Source: JBILVQ01 sp044370375 | Lineage (GTDB): Bacteria; Bacteroidota; Bacteroidia; UBA4408 | Direction of reading: 5' to 3' | DNA length: 19,423 bases | Assembly (NCBI GenBank): GCA_044370375.1 | Contig: JBILVQ010000037.1 | Coordinates: forward strand, 1 to 19,423 | In this document: piece after piece, positions 1 through 6,363 of the stretch | Layout of the letters: every line of letters begins with the position of its first letter | Position numbering within the stretch: the first letter of the stretch is position 1 | The notes under the pieces: model-generated | The model's input: the letters and a program-made list of their open reading frames with translations, nothing else | Told to the model about the DNA's origin: nothing | Databases searched by the model: none | Program-made: the position numbers and the translations under genes

Positions 1-536
1 GTGGTGGTGGTTTGCGTAGTGGCAGGAACATTTCCGTTTACATTCATGTTAATGCCTAAACCGTTTAGGCCAAAGTTGATGTTTACATTGTCCTGATAAA
101 AGGGATCCACATTGGTTGTTGTGTAGGTAGTAGTTGTTGTAGTGGTTGGAACCGAATGATAAGTTACGATCGTTTGATTGGGCACCACCACAGGAGCAAC
201 CTGCATCAAAGGTGTTACACTCAGCAAGCGCATGACCCATTCGCCACGGTTGTTTCTTTTCAGATTAAAGGTACTTTCAGAACCAATTTCAACGAAAAGG
301 TTACGGTCGAATTCACCCAGGTTGCGGTCTTCAAAAATGATTTTGATGCGATAGGTATTCGCCATTAAATCGTTTAGGCGTATGTTGGAGGAGGGGCTTT
401 GATTTTGTAAAACGCCATTTAACAATACACTGAATCTTTCACCTTGCTCGGTAAACAAAATGGCATTGGCTCTTTGTGCAAAGGCGGCTGCTGAAGCCAT
501 GACCAGTAAAAATAGGGGGAGTAAAAAACGTTTCAT
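1..536 (-). CDS. Secreted DUF4476-like protein, C-terminus cut by window edge
   Basis: An open frame starts at the ATG at 534-536 and runs off the left edge, giving 178 complete codons. Residues 1-20 form a clear Sec signal peptide (MKRFLLPLFLLVMASAAAFA, likely cleavage before Gln21). Residues 25-105 contain a beta-rich segment with the pattern ILFTEQGERFSVLLNG ... RIKIIFEDRNLG, which I recognise from the N-terminal part of Bacteroidota proteins annotated with DUF4476; the DUF4476 domain itself would lie beyond the edge. Residues 131-141 are almost pure threonine (seven Thr, Tyr, three Thr), followed by an Asn/Gly-rich stretch and a second Thr/Gln-rich stretch at the edge, probably an extracytoplasmic linker. 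A good promoter lies just upstream (559-588). No function is known to me for this family. The frame and signal peptide are clear; the family assignment is from memory of sequence style. Confidence 0.8.
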   Translation of the reverse strand, partial: MKRFLLPLFLLVMASAAAFAQRANAILFTEQGERFSVLLNGVLQNQSPSSNIRLNDLMANTYRIKIIFEDRNLGEFDRNLFVEIGSESTFNLKRNNRGEWVMRLLSVTPLMQVAPVVVPNQTIVTYHSVPTTTTTTTYTTTNVDPFYQDNVNINFGLNGLGINMNVNGNVPATTQTTT

Positions 537-558
537 AACCTTATTTGTTATTTGATTT

Positions 559-588
559 CAAAGGTAGCGATTTCAAATTTGATGCCAA
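559..588 (-). promoter_or_regulatory. Bacteroidota-type promoter for the DUF4476-like gene
   Basis: Read on the minus strand, TTG (588-586), 19 bases, then TACCTTTG (566-559) is an exact match to the Bacteroidota sigma-70 pattern TTG-N19-TAnnTTTG. The start codon lies 22 bases beyond the -7 box, leaving a short leader of about 15 bases. Confidence 0.75.
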
Positions 589-844
589 GCTTTTTTGCGA
601 CTGTCTTAGCGTAATTTTGACGCTTTGAAATTTTAATGCCGATGCCTTTCGCTGGTTTATACTTTCGACTGCTTTTCAAAAGCTACCTACCAATGTTTTT
701 AAGCCCCTAAAGGCCCTTGGGCCATAAAAGCCTTTTTGTTTTAATGAAAAATTAATTTGCCTTTTTTGCATTTTGTTAGGGTTCTTGTTTGTTACTTCAC
801 CGAAATTTTTTCCGGGTAGCGAAAGGCAATTTTTGTTAATGGTT
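589..844. other. Non-coding part of the divergent intergenic region
   Basis: The gap between the divergent genes is 537-942. Besides the two promoters, it holds no open frame with a convincing start. It is AT-rich and contains a short perfect palindrome, GGCCC-TT-GGGCC at 712-723. This palindrome sits inside a looser hairpin (AAAGGC paired with GCCTTT) followed by a T-rich run near 732-742. A weak -7-like TACTTTCG is present at 660-667 without a matching TTG at the usual distance. I see no riboswitch or known RNA here. Confidence 0.5.
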
Positions 845-874
845 TTGACAGGATATCATTTCAAAATATCTTCG
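845..874 (+). promoter_or_regulatory. Promoter candidate for the Crp/Fnr-type regulator
   Basis: TTG (845-847), 19 bases, then TATCTTCG (867-874) fits the Bacteroidota pattern TTG-N19-TAnnTTTG with one change in the last four bases. Transcription would start near 881, leaving a leader of about 60 bases before the ATG at 943. Confidence 0.6.
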
Positions 875-942
875 CTTCCTCTCTTTGAAATTTTCATTTG
901 CACCGACAAGTTTTAATGTCAACAACGCAATAAGAACATAGC

Positions 943-1494
943 ATGTTTATTTCAGAATTTATTCAAGAGCGTCTCGGACTGAAGGGGCCAATGCCTTTTG
1001 AACCCCTTTCGCTGCGGTTCGAAAAGAAATCTTTCGTAACCAAAATTAAGGATATCGAGAACCATGTTTATTTTCTGCAAAAAGGGATTGTAGAGGTGGG
1101 AATCCATAAGGAAGGTGATGAAAAAATTATTGACTTTGTTTTTGCCGGACAGTTTTTTTCAAGCTATACTTCTTTTCTCTTGCGCAAGCCTTCTGATGTT
1201 TATATTACCTGCTTAACCGAATGCATGGTAGAAGCCATTCCTTATGAGATTTTGCAGGAGGCGTACAAGGTTTCTTTATTGGCCAATCAGTTTGGTAGAA
1301 TTATTACCGAAACTGCTTTTATGGAGAGGGTCAAGAGAGAAAAAGATTTTCTTTCAAAATCGGCAGAGGAGCGCTATCTGGAATTGATTGAACGAAGACC
1401 CGAAGTTATTCAACTTATTCCGGGTGGGCGCATTGCGAAATACCTCGGCATTCATCCCGAGAGTTTAAGTAGGATAAGAAAAGCTATTTCCTAA
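943..1494 (+). CDS. Crp/Fnr-family transcriptional regulator
   Basis: This 183-residue protein has the layout of the short Crp/Fnr regulators common in Bacteroidota: a cyclic-nucleotide-binding-like beta barrel (about residues 20-105, with the typical FLQKGIVEVGI strand-turn at 44-54), a dimerisation helix (about 107-135), and a C-terminal helix-turn-helix (about 161-180, GRIAKYLGIHPESLSRIRK). The segment where Crp carries its phosphate-binding GE...R-S/T-A motif reads FAGQFFSSYTSFLLRKPS, so the usual cAMP-contacting residues are not evident; it may bind another ligand or none. The start at 943 gives a normal family N-terminus. The gene is followed 53 bases later by a thioesterase gene on the same strand. 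Target genes cannot be told from the sequence. Confidence 0.88.
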   Translation: MFISEFIQERLGLKGPMPFEPLSLRFEKKSFVTKIKDIENHVYFLQKGIVEVGIHKEGDEKIIDFVFAGQFFSSYTSFLLRKPSDVYITCLTECMVEAIPYEILQEAYKVSLLANQFGRIITETAFMERVKREKDFLSKSAEERYLELIERRPEVIQLIPGGRIAKYLGIHPESLSRIRKAIS

Positions 1495-1505
1495 CATAGG
1501 TCAAG

Positions 1506-1535
1506 TTTTTCTACTAAACTGCACACATAGTTTTG
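1506..1535 (+). promoter_or_regulatory. Promoter candidate for the thioesterase gene
   Basis: TAGTTTTG at 1528-1535 is an exact TAnnTTTG -7 box. At a 19-base distance upstream there is TTT (1506-1508) rather than TTG. The ATG at 1548 follows only 12 bases after the box, so the transcript would have a very short, A-rich leader. The gene may therefore be transcribed on its own as well as by read-through from the regulator gene. Confidence 0.45.
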
Positions 1536-1547
1536 TAGAAAAAATTT

Positions 1548-1988
1548 ATGGCTGTTAACTTCAGTAAAAAGGTTTCTATTCGCTGGGCCGATATTGATCC
1601 GAATTTTCATTTACGCCATAGCGTATATTATGATTTCGGTGCACAGCAAAGAATTGAGATCCTGGAAGAGGCCGGTTTAACGCTGAGTGTAATGCAGGAG
1701 CAGGGCTTTGGCCCCATCATCTTTCGCGAGGAGTGCATTTTTAAACGCGAAATTCGTTTGTCGGATATTATTAGCATTGATGCTAAAATTGTGAAGCTTC
1801 GCGCTGATGGTTCCCGCTGGACCATCCAACATATTTTCACCAACCTGCAAAACACGGAATGTGCAGTGCTCAACATTGATGGGGCCTGGATGGATACCAA
1901 AAAAAGAAGACTTTGCAGTCCTGTTCCCGCCATCGTAATCGATGTGCTAAATGCTTTCCCCAAAGGGGAAGGTTTTATTGAAGAGTAA
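1548..1988 (+). CDS. Acyl-CoA thioesterase, hotdog fold (4HBT family)
   Basis: This 146-residue cytoplasmic protein resembles the 4-hydroxybenzoyl-CoA/acyl-CoA thioesterase family in length and in its N-terminal motif RWADIDPNFHLRHSVYYDF (12-30). In that family the Asp in the D-x-D-P/x-x-x-H segment is catalytic, which makes Asp17 the likely residue here. The rest alternates a long helix (about 31-51) with beta strands (for example about 74-100), as expected for a single hotdog domain that works as a dimer or tetramer. The expected reaction is hydrolysis of an acyl-CoA thioester; the substrate cannot be predicted. It lies 53 bases after the Crp-type gene and ends before a bidirectional terminator. 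Confidence 0.8.
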   Translation: MAVNFSKKVSIRWADIDPNFHLRHSVYYDFGAQQRIEILEEAGLTLSVMQEQGFGPIIFREECIFKREIRLSDIISIDAKIVKLRADGSRWTIQHIFTNLQNTECAVLNIDGAWMDTKKRRLCSPVPAIVIDVLNAFPKGEGFIEE

Positions 1989-2038
1989 ATGCGCTGAAAA
2001 AATATTTCGCCCGGTGTATTTTTAGCCTAACCGGATTC

Positions 2039-2075
2039 AAAAAAAAATGCCTTGTGTTTCAAGGCATTTTTTTTT
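2039..2075. terminator. Bidirectional intrinsic terminator
   Basis: A perfect inverted repeat has arms ATGCCTTG (2047-2054) and CAAGGCAT (2060-2067) around a five-base loop. It is flanked by nine A on the left and nine T on the right, so the symmetry extends to 16 base pairs. It sits between the convergent thioesterase and lolA genes and can give a stem plus U-tract on either strand. Confidence 0.9.
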
Positions 2076-2094
2076 GAAGAAAATTATCTTTCTG

Positions 2095-2760
2095 TTAACG
2101 CAAATCAATCACCTCATAGCCCGGATAAGCCTTTGGATTGAAGGTAAAAGCCGCATCTGTAATTTCACTGTTAGGAACAAAGGTTTTTATGGTATAAGTG
2201 ATGTCATTACCATCTTTACCTAAAATCTTTAAACTGGTAATCTGTTTCTTCTTTTTATCAATGCTTAACAAGGCGGTGTGAAAATTTCTCTTTTTCACAT
2301 CCAGTGGGAATAGTTTTACATACTGAATAACCGCTCCTGATTTTTGTACCTCTTCTTTGGCAAACTCATATTTAAAGCCTGTTTCATAAATGGTAAAAAT
2401 ATTATCAGGGGTAATGGCACCATCTTTTTGTTTGGCATCAACCGCATTTACCTGCACCTCATTGGCCTCTTTTAAAATGGTCCAACTGGTTTTGCCATCG
2501 CTGATAACGGTTTGATTGTTGATTTCTAATTTGTACTTGTTCCCTTTAATGGAAATTTTTCCTTGTTGCGTATCGTTGGTGCCTGCTTTTTTGTTTTCAA
2601 CCCTTACACTAAACTCAGCCACTATGCTGGTATAGGTTTTGGTTTTGGCAGATACTTCGTCTAATATTTTTTTTGCTTTGGGATCATTTTGGCCAAAAGC
2701 AATAAAAAAGGCAAGGGCAAAGGTTGTTAAGAGGAGGGTATGGAGGGTTTTCATTTTCAT
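2095..2760 (-). CDS. lolA: Outer-membrane lipoprotein carrier protein LolA
   Basis: This is a 221-residue periplasmic protein. Residues 1-23 are a Sec signal peptide (charged MKMK start, hydrophobic core, cleavage near the FG-Q at 22-24). The mature part is of LolA size and type: an N-terminal helix (DPKAKKILDEVSAKTK), then successive beta strands that form the open half-barrel (EFSVRVENKKAG, GKISIKGNKYKLEI, VISDGKTSWTILKEANEVQV), ending in TFNPKAYPGYEVIDLR. LolA carries lipoproteins from the inner-membrane LolCDE complex to the outer membrane. The gene follows ftsK by 52 bases on the same strand, the same order as in E. coli. Either of two ATGs (2760 or 2754) could be the start; I kept the first. 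The bidirectional terminator follows. Confidence 0.88.
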   Translation of the reverse strand: MKMKTLHTLLLTTFALAFFIAFGQNDPKAKKILDEVSAKTKTYTSIVAEFSVRVENKKAGTNDTQQGKISIKGNKYKLEINNQTVISDGKTSWTILKEANEVQVNAVDAKQKDGAITPDNIFTIYETGFKYEFAKEEVQKSGAVIQYVKLFPLDVKKRNFHTALLSIDKKKKQITSLKILGKDGNDITYTIKTFVPNSEITDAAFTFNPKAYPGYEVIDLR

Positions 2761-2812
2761 TGTATCAAATAGACAACAAAAGAGGGTTTTGGTTTAATTG
2801 TCTGTGTGTTAT

Positions 2813-5371
2813 TTACAAGTTATTCAAAAACTGTTCCAAAGCTTGTTCATCGTGAATGAGAACCTGTCGGGCTTTGCTGCCTTCAAAAGGACCCACCACA
2901 CCGGCCTGTTCTAATTGGTCAATAATTCTACCGGCACGATTATAACCCAGCTTTAATTTTCTTTGAATGAGTGATGTGGATCCCTGCTGATGAACAACAA
3001 TGAGTTTGGCAGCTTCATTAAACAATGGATCTTTATCGTTCGGATCAAAATCTTCTTTAGCACCGCCCTCGTCTTCTCCCTCGTATTCCGGCAAGGCAAA
3101 AGCATCCGGATACCCGCGCTGCGAGCCAATAAACTCAGTAATTTTATCCACTTCGGGTGTATCCACAAAAGCACACTGAATTCTAATTAAATCATTGCCG
3201 GTACTTAACAACATGTCACCACGTCCAATCAATTGCTCAGCACCGCCACTGTCCAAAATGGTTCTTGAGTCAACTTTTGACGATACCCTGAAAGCAATTC
3301 TGGCCGGGAAGTTGGCCTTAATGGTACCGGTAATAATGTTCACCGATGGTCTTTGCGTTGCAATGATCAAATGGATACCAATAGCCCGCGCCAACTGTGC
3401 CAAACGGGCAATGGGCATTTCTACCTCTTTTCCTGCCGTCATAATCAAATCGGCAAACTCATCCACCACCAATACAATGTAGGGCATAAAATGGTGCCCT
3501 TCATTGGGGTTTAATTTGCGCGCAATAAACTTGGCATTGTATTCTTTCAAATTCCTTACCTGTGCATTTTTTAACAGCTCATAGCGTGTATCCATTAAAA
3601 TACATAAGGAGTTCAGCGTATTGATAACCTTTTTTGTATCGGTAATAATGGCCTCTGCTGTGTTGGGGAGTTTGGCTAAAAAATGTCGTTCAATGGTATT
3701 GAACAAGGTTAATTCTACCTTTTTAGGATCCACCAACACAAACTTAATTTGGGCCGGATGTTTCTTGTAAAGCAATGAAACCAAAATGGCATTCAAACCA
3801 ACCGACTTTCCTTGACCTGTTGCACCGGCCATTAACAAGTGCGGCATTTTGGCCAAATCGGCCACAAAGGTTTCGTTGCTGATGGTTTTACCCAAGGCAA
3901 TGGGCAGGTCGAAAGAGGTATTTTGAAAGCGCTCTGATGCCAGAATGGTTTTCATGGGCACCATTTCGGGTTTTTGGTTGGGAACCTCAATGCCAATGGT
4001 TCCTTTGCCGGGAATAGGGGCAATGATACGAATGCCAAGGGCCGATAAACTCAAGGCGATATCGTCTTCCAAATTTTTGATTTTTGAAATTCGAACGCCC
4101 GGAGCCGGTACAATTTCATACAAGGTTACCGTAGGACCAACATTCGCTTTAATTTGATCAATCTCAATGCCGTAATTGCGGAGTGTTGCCAGAATACGGT
4201 CTTTGTTCTGGTTTAATTCTTCGTTGTTAATGGTAATGGAATCAGAACCACCATAATTTTGCAATAAATCCAGTCCGGGATATTGATAAGAACTTAAATC
4301 AAGGGTCGGGTCATAATCACCACTGGCATGTGGTAGGGTTTCCGTCTCATCCTTTACTTCTTCAACAGCAAGGGCAGGAAGCGGCACTACGCCCGGTTCG
4401 GGTTGCGTGGTAACAATCAGCTCCAATTCCTGGCTGTTGTTTTTAACCCTTTTTTCGGGGGCAACAATTTCAAACTGTATGTCTTTACCGGGTTCTTTTT
4501 CAGGTGCAACAGTCTCTTTTACCTCCAAAACAGGTGCAACAACTTCCTTCACCGGCAAGGGTTCGGTGGTTTTTTTCAACAAAGATTCTTTCTCTTCAGC
4601 AATAGGAGTATTCCAGTTTTTTGCCTTGGGTTTGGCCTTTTCCGGAACCACCATTTCCGCTTCGCTTAGTACATTTTCCTGTTCATTCCATTGGGCTCCG
4701 CTTTCAGAATTCGTGTTTTCCTCCATCACAGGAACAACCACTTTTTTTCTAAACACAATGCCGTAAATGGCCAGACCTAACAACAATAGCAGCGGAATGC
4801 CCAGCGAACCGGTCAATGAATACAACCACAGGTTGGCTGAATAACCCACCACACCACCTAAAAACGAGTATTCACCTTTGAAAATAAAACCCAGCAACAC
4901 CGAAATCCAAACCATCCAAAAAATCAGGTTGAGTGAAATTCTGCGCAAAGGAATTTTTTTAATACCGAAGGTAATCCTTAAGCCCGTTAAAAAAGCAATC
5001 ATGGTAAGCGCTACCGATGAAATACCAAATCCGCGATAAACCAATAAATGCGAAAGCAATGCTCCGGTTTTTCCGAGCCAATTTTTTAAAACAAGGTCCG
5101 GATTGCCAAATACCTCCCAAAAATTGGCCAATATTTTATCCTGATCATATTTCCAGGTAAACACATAAGAAACAATGGCCACAAAAGCGTAAAACCCGGC
5201 AAACAGCAATAGCATTCCAAAAATTTTCCGGGTACGCTGGTCCTTTAAAAAACCTTTTACGGATTTTTTGCCATAAACCTTTTTTCCTTCCGAAAGCTCT
5301 GTGTTTTCAATGCTTTCAGAAGAATCTTTTCCTGTTTCTTCTTTAATTTTTTCTTTTTTCTTTTCCGCCAT
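2813..5371 (-). CDS. ftsK: DNA translocase FtsK
   Basis: This 852-residue protein has complete FtsK architecture. A charged cytoplasmic N-terminus (1-48) precedes four predicted membrane helices (about 51-72, 104-131, 145-165, 188-207). A Pro/Glu/Val-rich linker follows (about 210-350), much shorter than the E. coli linker. The alpha/beta RecA-like motor (about 380-750) has Walker A GATGQGKS at 516-523 and Walker B with acidic VVDEFADL at 635-642. A C-terminal gamma winged-helix domain (about 782-852) contains STSLIQRKLKLGYNRAGRIIDQLEQ-type sequence, the part that reads KOPS-like sites and activates XerCD in known homologues. The protein pumps chromosome termini through the division septum. 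lolA follows 52 bases downstream. A structured intergenic element lies upstream. Confidence 0.96.
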   Translation of the reverse strand: MAEKKKEKIKEETGKDSSESIENTELSEGKKVYGKKSVKGFLKDQRTRKIFGMLLLFAGFYAFVAIVSYVFTWKYDQDKILANFWEVFGNPDLVLKNWLGKTGALLSHLLVYRGFGISSVALTMIAFLTGLRITFGIKKIPLRRISLNLIFWMVWISVLLGFIFKGEYSFLGGVVGYSANLWLYSLTGSLGIPLLLLLGLAIYGIVFRKKVVVPVMEENTNSESGAQWNEQENVLSEAEMVVPEKAKPKAKNWNTPIAEEKESLLKKTTEPLPVKEVVAPVLEVKETVAPEKEPGKDIQFEIVAPEKRVKNNSQELELIVTTQPEPGVVPLPALAVEEVKDETETLPHASGDYDPTLDLSSYQYPGLDLLQNYGGSDSITINNEELNQNKDRILATLRNYGIEIDQIKANVGPTVTLYEIVPAPGVRISKIKNLEDDIALSLSALGIRIIAPIPGKGTIGIEVPNQKPEMVPMKTILASERFQNTSFDLPIALGKTISNETFVADLAKMPHLLMAGATGQGKSVGLNAILVSLLYKKHPAQIKFVLVDPKKVELTLFNTIERHFLAKLPNTAEAIITDTKKVINTLNSLCILMDTRYELLKNAQVRNLKEYNAKFIARKLNPNEGHHFMPYIVLVVDEFADLIMTAGKEVEMPIARLAQLARAIGIHLIIATQRPSVNIITGTIKANFPARIAFRVSSKVDSRTILDSGGAEQLIGRGDMLLSTGNDLIRIQCAFVDTPEVDKITEFIGSQRGYPDAFALPEYEGEDEGGAKEDFDPNDKDPLFNEAAKLIVVHQQGSTSLIQRKLKLGYNRAGRIIDQLEQAGVVGPFEGSKARQVLIHDEQALEQFLNNL

Positions 5372-5396
5372 CAGGCTAGGTTTTCCGGGTTTTGTT

Positions 5397-5427
5397 CAAA
5401 GCCTAAAAATAATTTGAATAGGCCCAA
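5397..5427 (-). promoter_or_regulatory. Weak promoter candidate for ftsK-lolA
   Basis: On the minus strand, TTG (5427-5425), 19 bases, then TAGGCTTTG (5405-5397) resembles the phylum promoter but has one extra base inside the -7 box. It ends 25 bases before the ftsK start. This is the best candidate I see for ftsK; the imperfect box keeps confidence low. Confidence 0.35.
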
Positions 5428-5499
5428 TCTTCCATCCGGCTTTACCATGAACTACTAACAAGGTTATAAACAAGTTAAACAGGGCCTTCGCTTTTTTTT

Positions 5500-5635
5500 G
5501 GGGGTGCCCCTGCCGCCTTTATCTGATGTATGGCAATTTGCCAAAAGGGCAGGGTCGGGCCTTTATTCCAACCTTTGCAGCCTTCTGCGGCAGCTGCAAA
5601 GGGTTTCCATGGCAGTCCCTCACCCGGGCATCCCG
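5500..5635. repeat. GC-rich structured intergenic element, probably a dispersed palindromic repeat
   Basis: This stretch fills the gap between the LOG gene (stop at 5653) and ftsK (start at 5371). It is visibly richer in G and C than its surroundings and contains nested inverted repeats: outer arms 5501-5509 and 5626-5634 (GGGGTGCCC with GGGCATCCC, one G-U wobble); CCCTGCC 5508-5514 with GGCAGGG 5548-5554; the short palindrome TGGCAATTTGCCA 5531-5543; and a 10-bp perfect stem CCTTTGCAGC 5572-5581 with GCTGCAAAGG 5593-5602. The phrases GGGTCGGGC (5552-5560) and TCCCTCAC (5616-5623) remind me of intergenic repeats seen many times in other Bacteroidota genomes, but I cannot check copy number here. 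The 10-bp stem may also act as a 3' end for the long operon. No convincing coding frame is present. Confidence 0.6.
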
Positions 5636-5652
5636 ATTTTATGAGCCGGAAA

Positions 5653-6363
5653 CTAAAAGTTTGGTTTCAATAAATATCGGCTGTAAAACGATTCAATTTC
5701 TTTTACCGCTTCATCGGCAGTATCAACCAATTTCAACAAATCCAAATCGTCCGGATTAATGTTTTTTTCTTCCTCTAACACTATTTTTTTAATCCAATCG
5801 AACAGTCCCTGCCAATAATCTTTTCCTACCAAAACAATGGGAAAGGCGCCTACCTTGCGCGTTTGAATTAGCGTAATGGCTTCAAAAAATTCATCCATGG
5901 TGCCAAAGCCGCCGGGCAATACCACAAAGCCTTGTGCATACTTCATAAACATTACTTTTCTCACAAAAAAGTAATCAAAATTAATCAGCTTGTCGTTGTC
6001 AATATATGGATTAGAATATTGTTCAAAAGGCAGTTCAATATTGAGTCCTACCGATTTTCCCTTGCCCAAATGTGCCCCTTTGTTGGCGGCCTCCATAATG
6101 CCGGGTCCGCCACCGGTAATAATGCCATAACCCTTTTGGGTCAGCTTAAAGGCAATCTCTTCTGCCAAGGCAAAATATTTGCTTTCGGGTTTGGTTCTGG
6201 CCGAGCCGAAAATGCTAACACAAGGACCAATTTTACCCAGTTTTTCAAAGGCTTCCACAAACTCGGCCATGATTTTAAAAATCTGCCAAGAGTCTTGTAC
6301 CTTAATTTCGTTCCAATCCTTTGTTTTAAAGGCCTTTCTTATTTTATCATCATCCAACCTCAT
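5653..6363 (-). CDS. LOG-family Rossmann-fold protein (TIGR00730-type)
   Basis: This 236-residue cytosolic protein has the two diagnostic LOG motifs: GGGPGIMEAANKGA (84-97) and PGGFGTMDE (150-158), with the conserved Arg-Lys of FVRKVMF (133-139) between them and an N-terminal IFGSARTKPES phosphate-binding strand-loop (51-61). Such proteins were long annotated as lysine decarboxylases. Those tested are phosphoribohydrolases that release a base from a nucleoside 5'-monophosphate (cytokinin riboside phosphates in plants, also AMP in bacteria); the true substrate here is not known. The start overlaps the end of uvrA by 14 bases in another frame, so the two are likely translationally coupled. It is the last gene of the long minus-strand unit, with the structured element 17 bases beyond its stop. 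Confidence 0.9.
   Translation of the reverse strand: MRLDDDKIRKAFKTKDWNEIKVQDSWQIFKIMAEFVEAFEKLGKIGPCVSIFGSARTKPESKYFALAEEIAFKLTQKGYGIITGGGPGIMEAANKGAHLGKGKSVGLNIELPFEQYSNPYIDNDKLINFDYFFVRKVMFMKYAQGFVVLPGGFGTMDEFFEAITLIQTRKVGAFPIVLVGKDYWQGLFDWIKKIVLEEEKNINPDDLDLLKLVDTADEAVKEIESFYSRYLLKPNF

Noticed and set aside
4403..4766. Plus-strand open frames opposite the ftsK linker
   Set aside because: They mirror the Pro/Glu/Val-rich coding of ftsK on the other strand, have no family resemblance, no promoter and no conserved motif.
5526..5759. Plus-strand 77-codon open frame across the structured element
   Set aside because: It runs from the inverted-repeat element into the antisense of the LOG gene and has no recognisable protein features.
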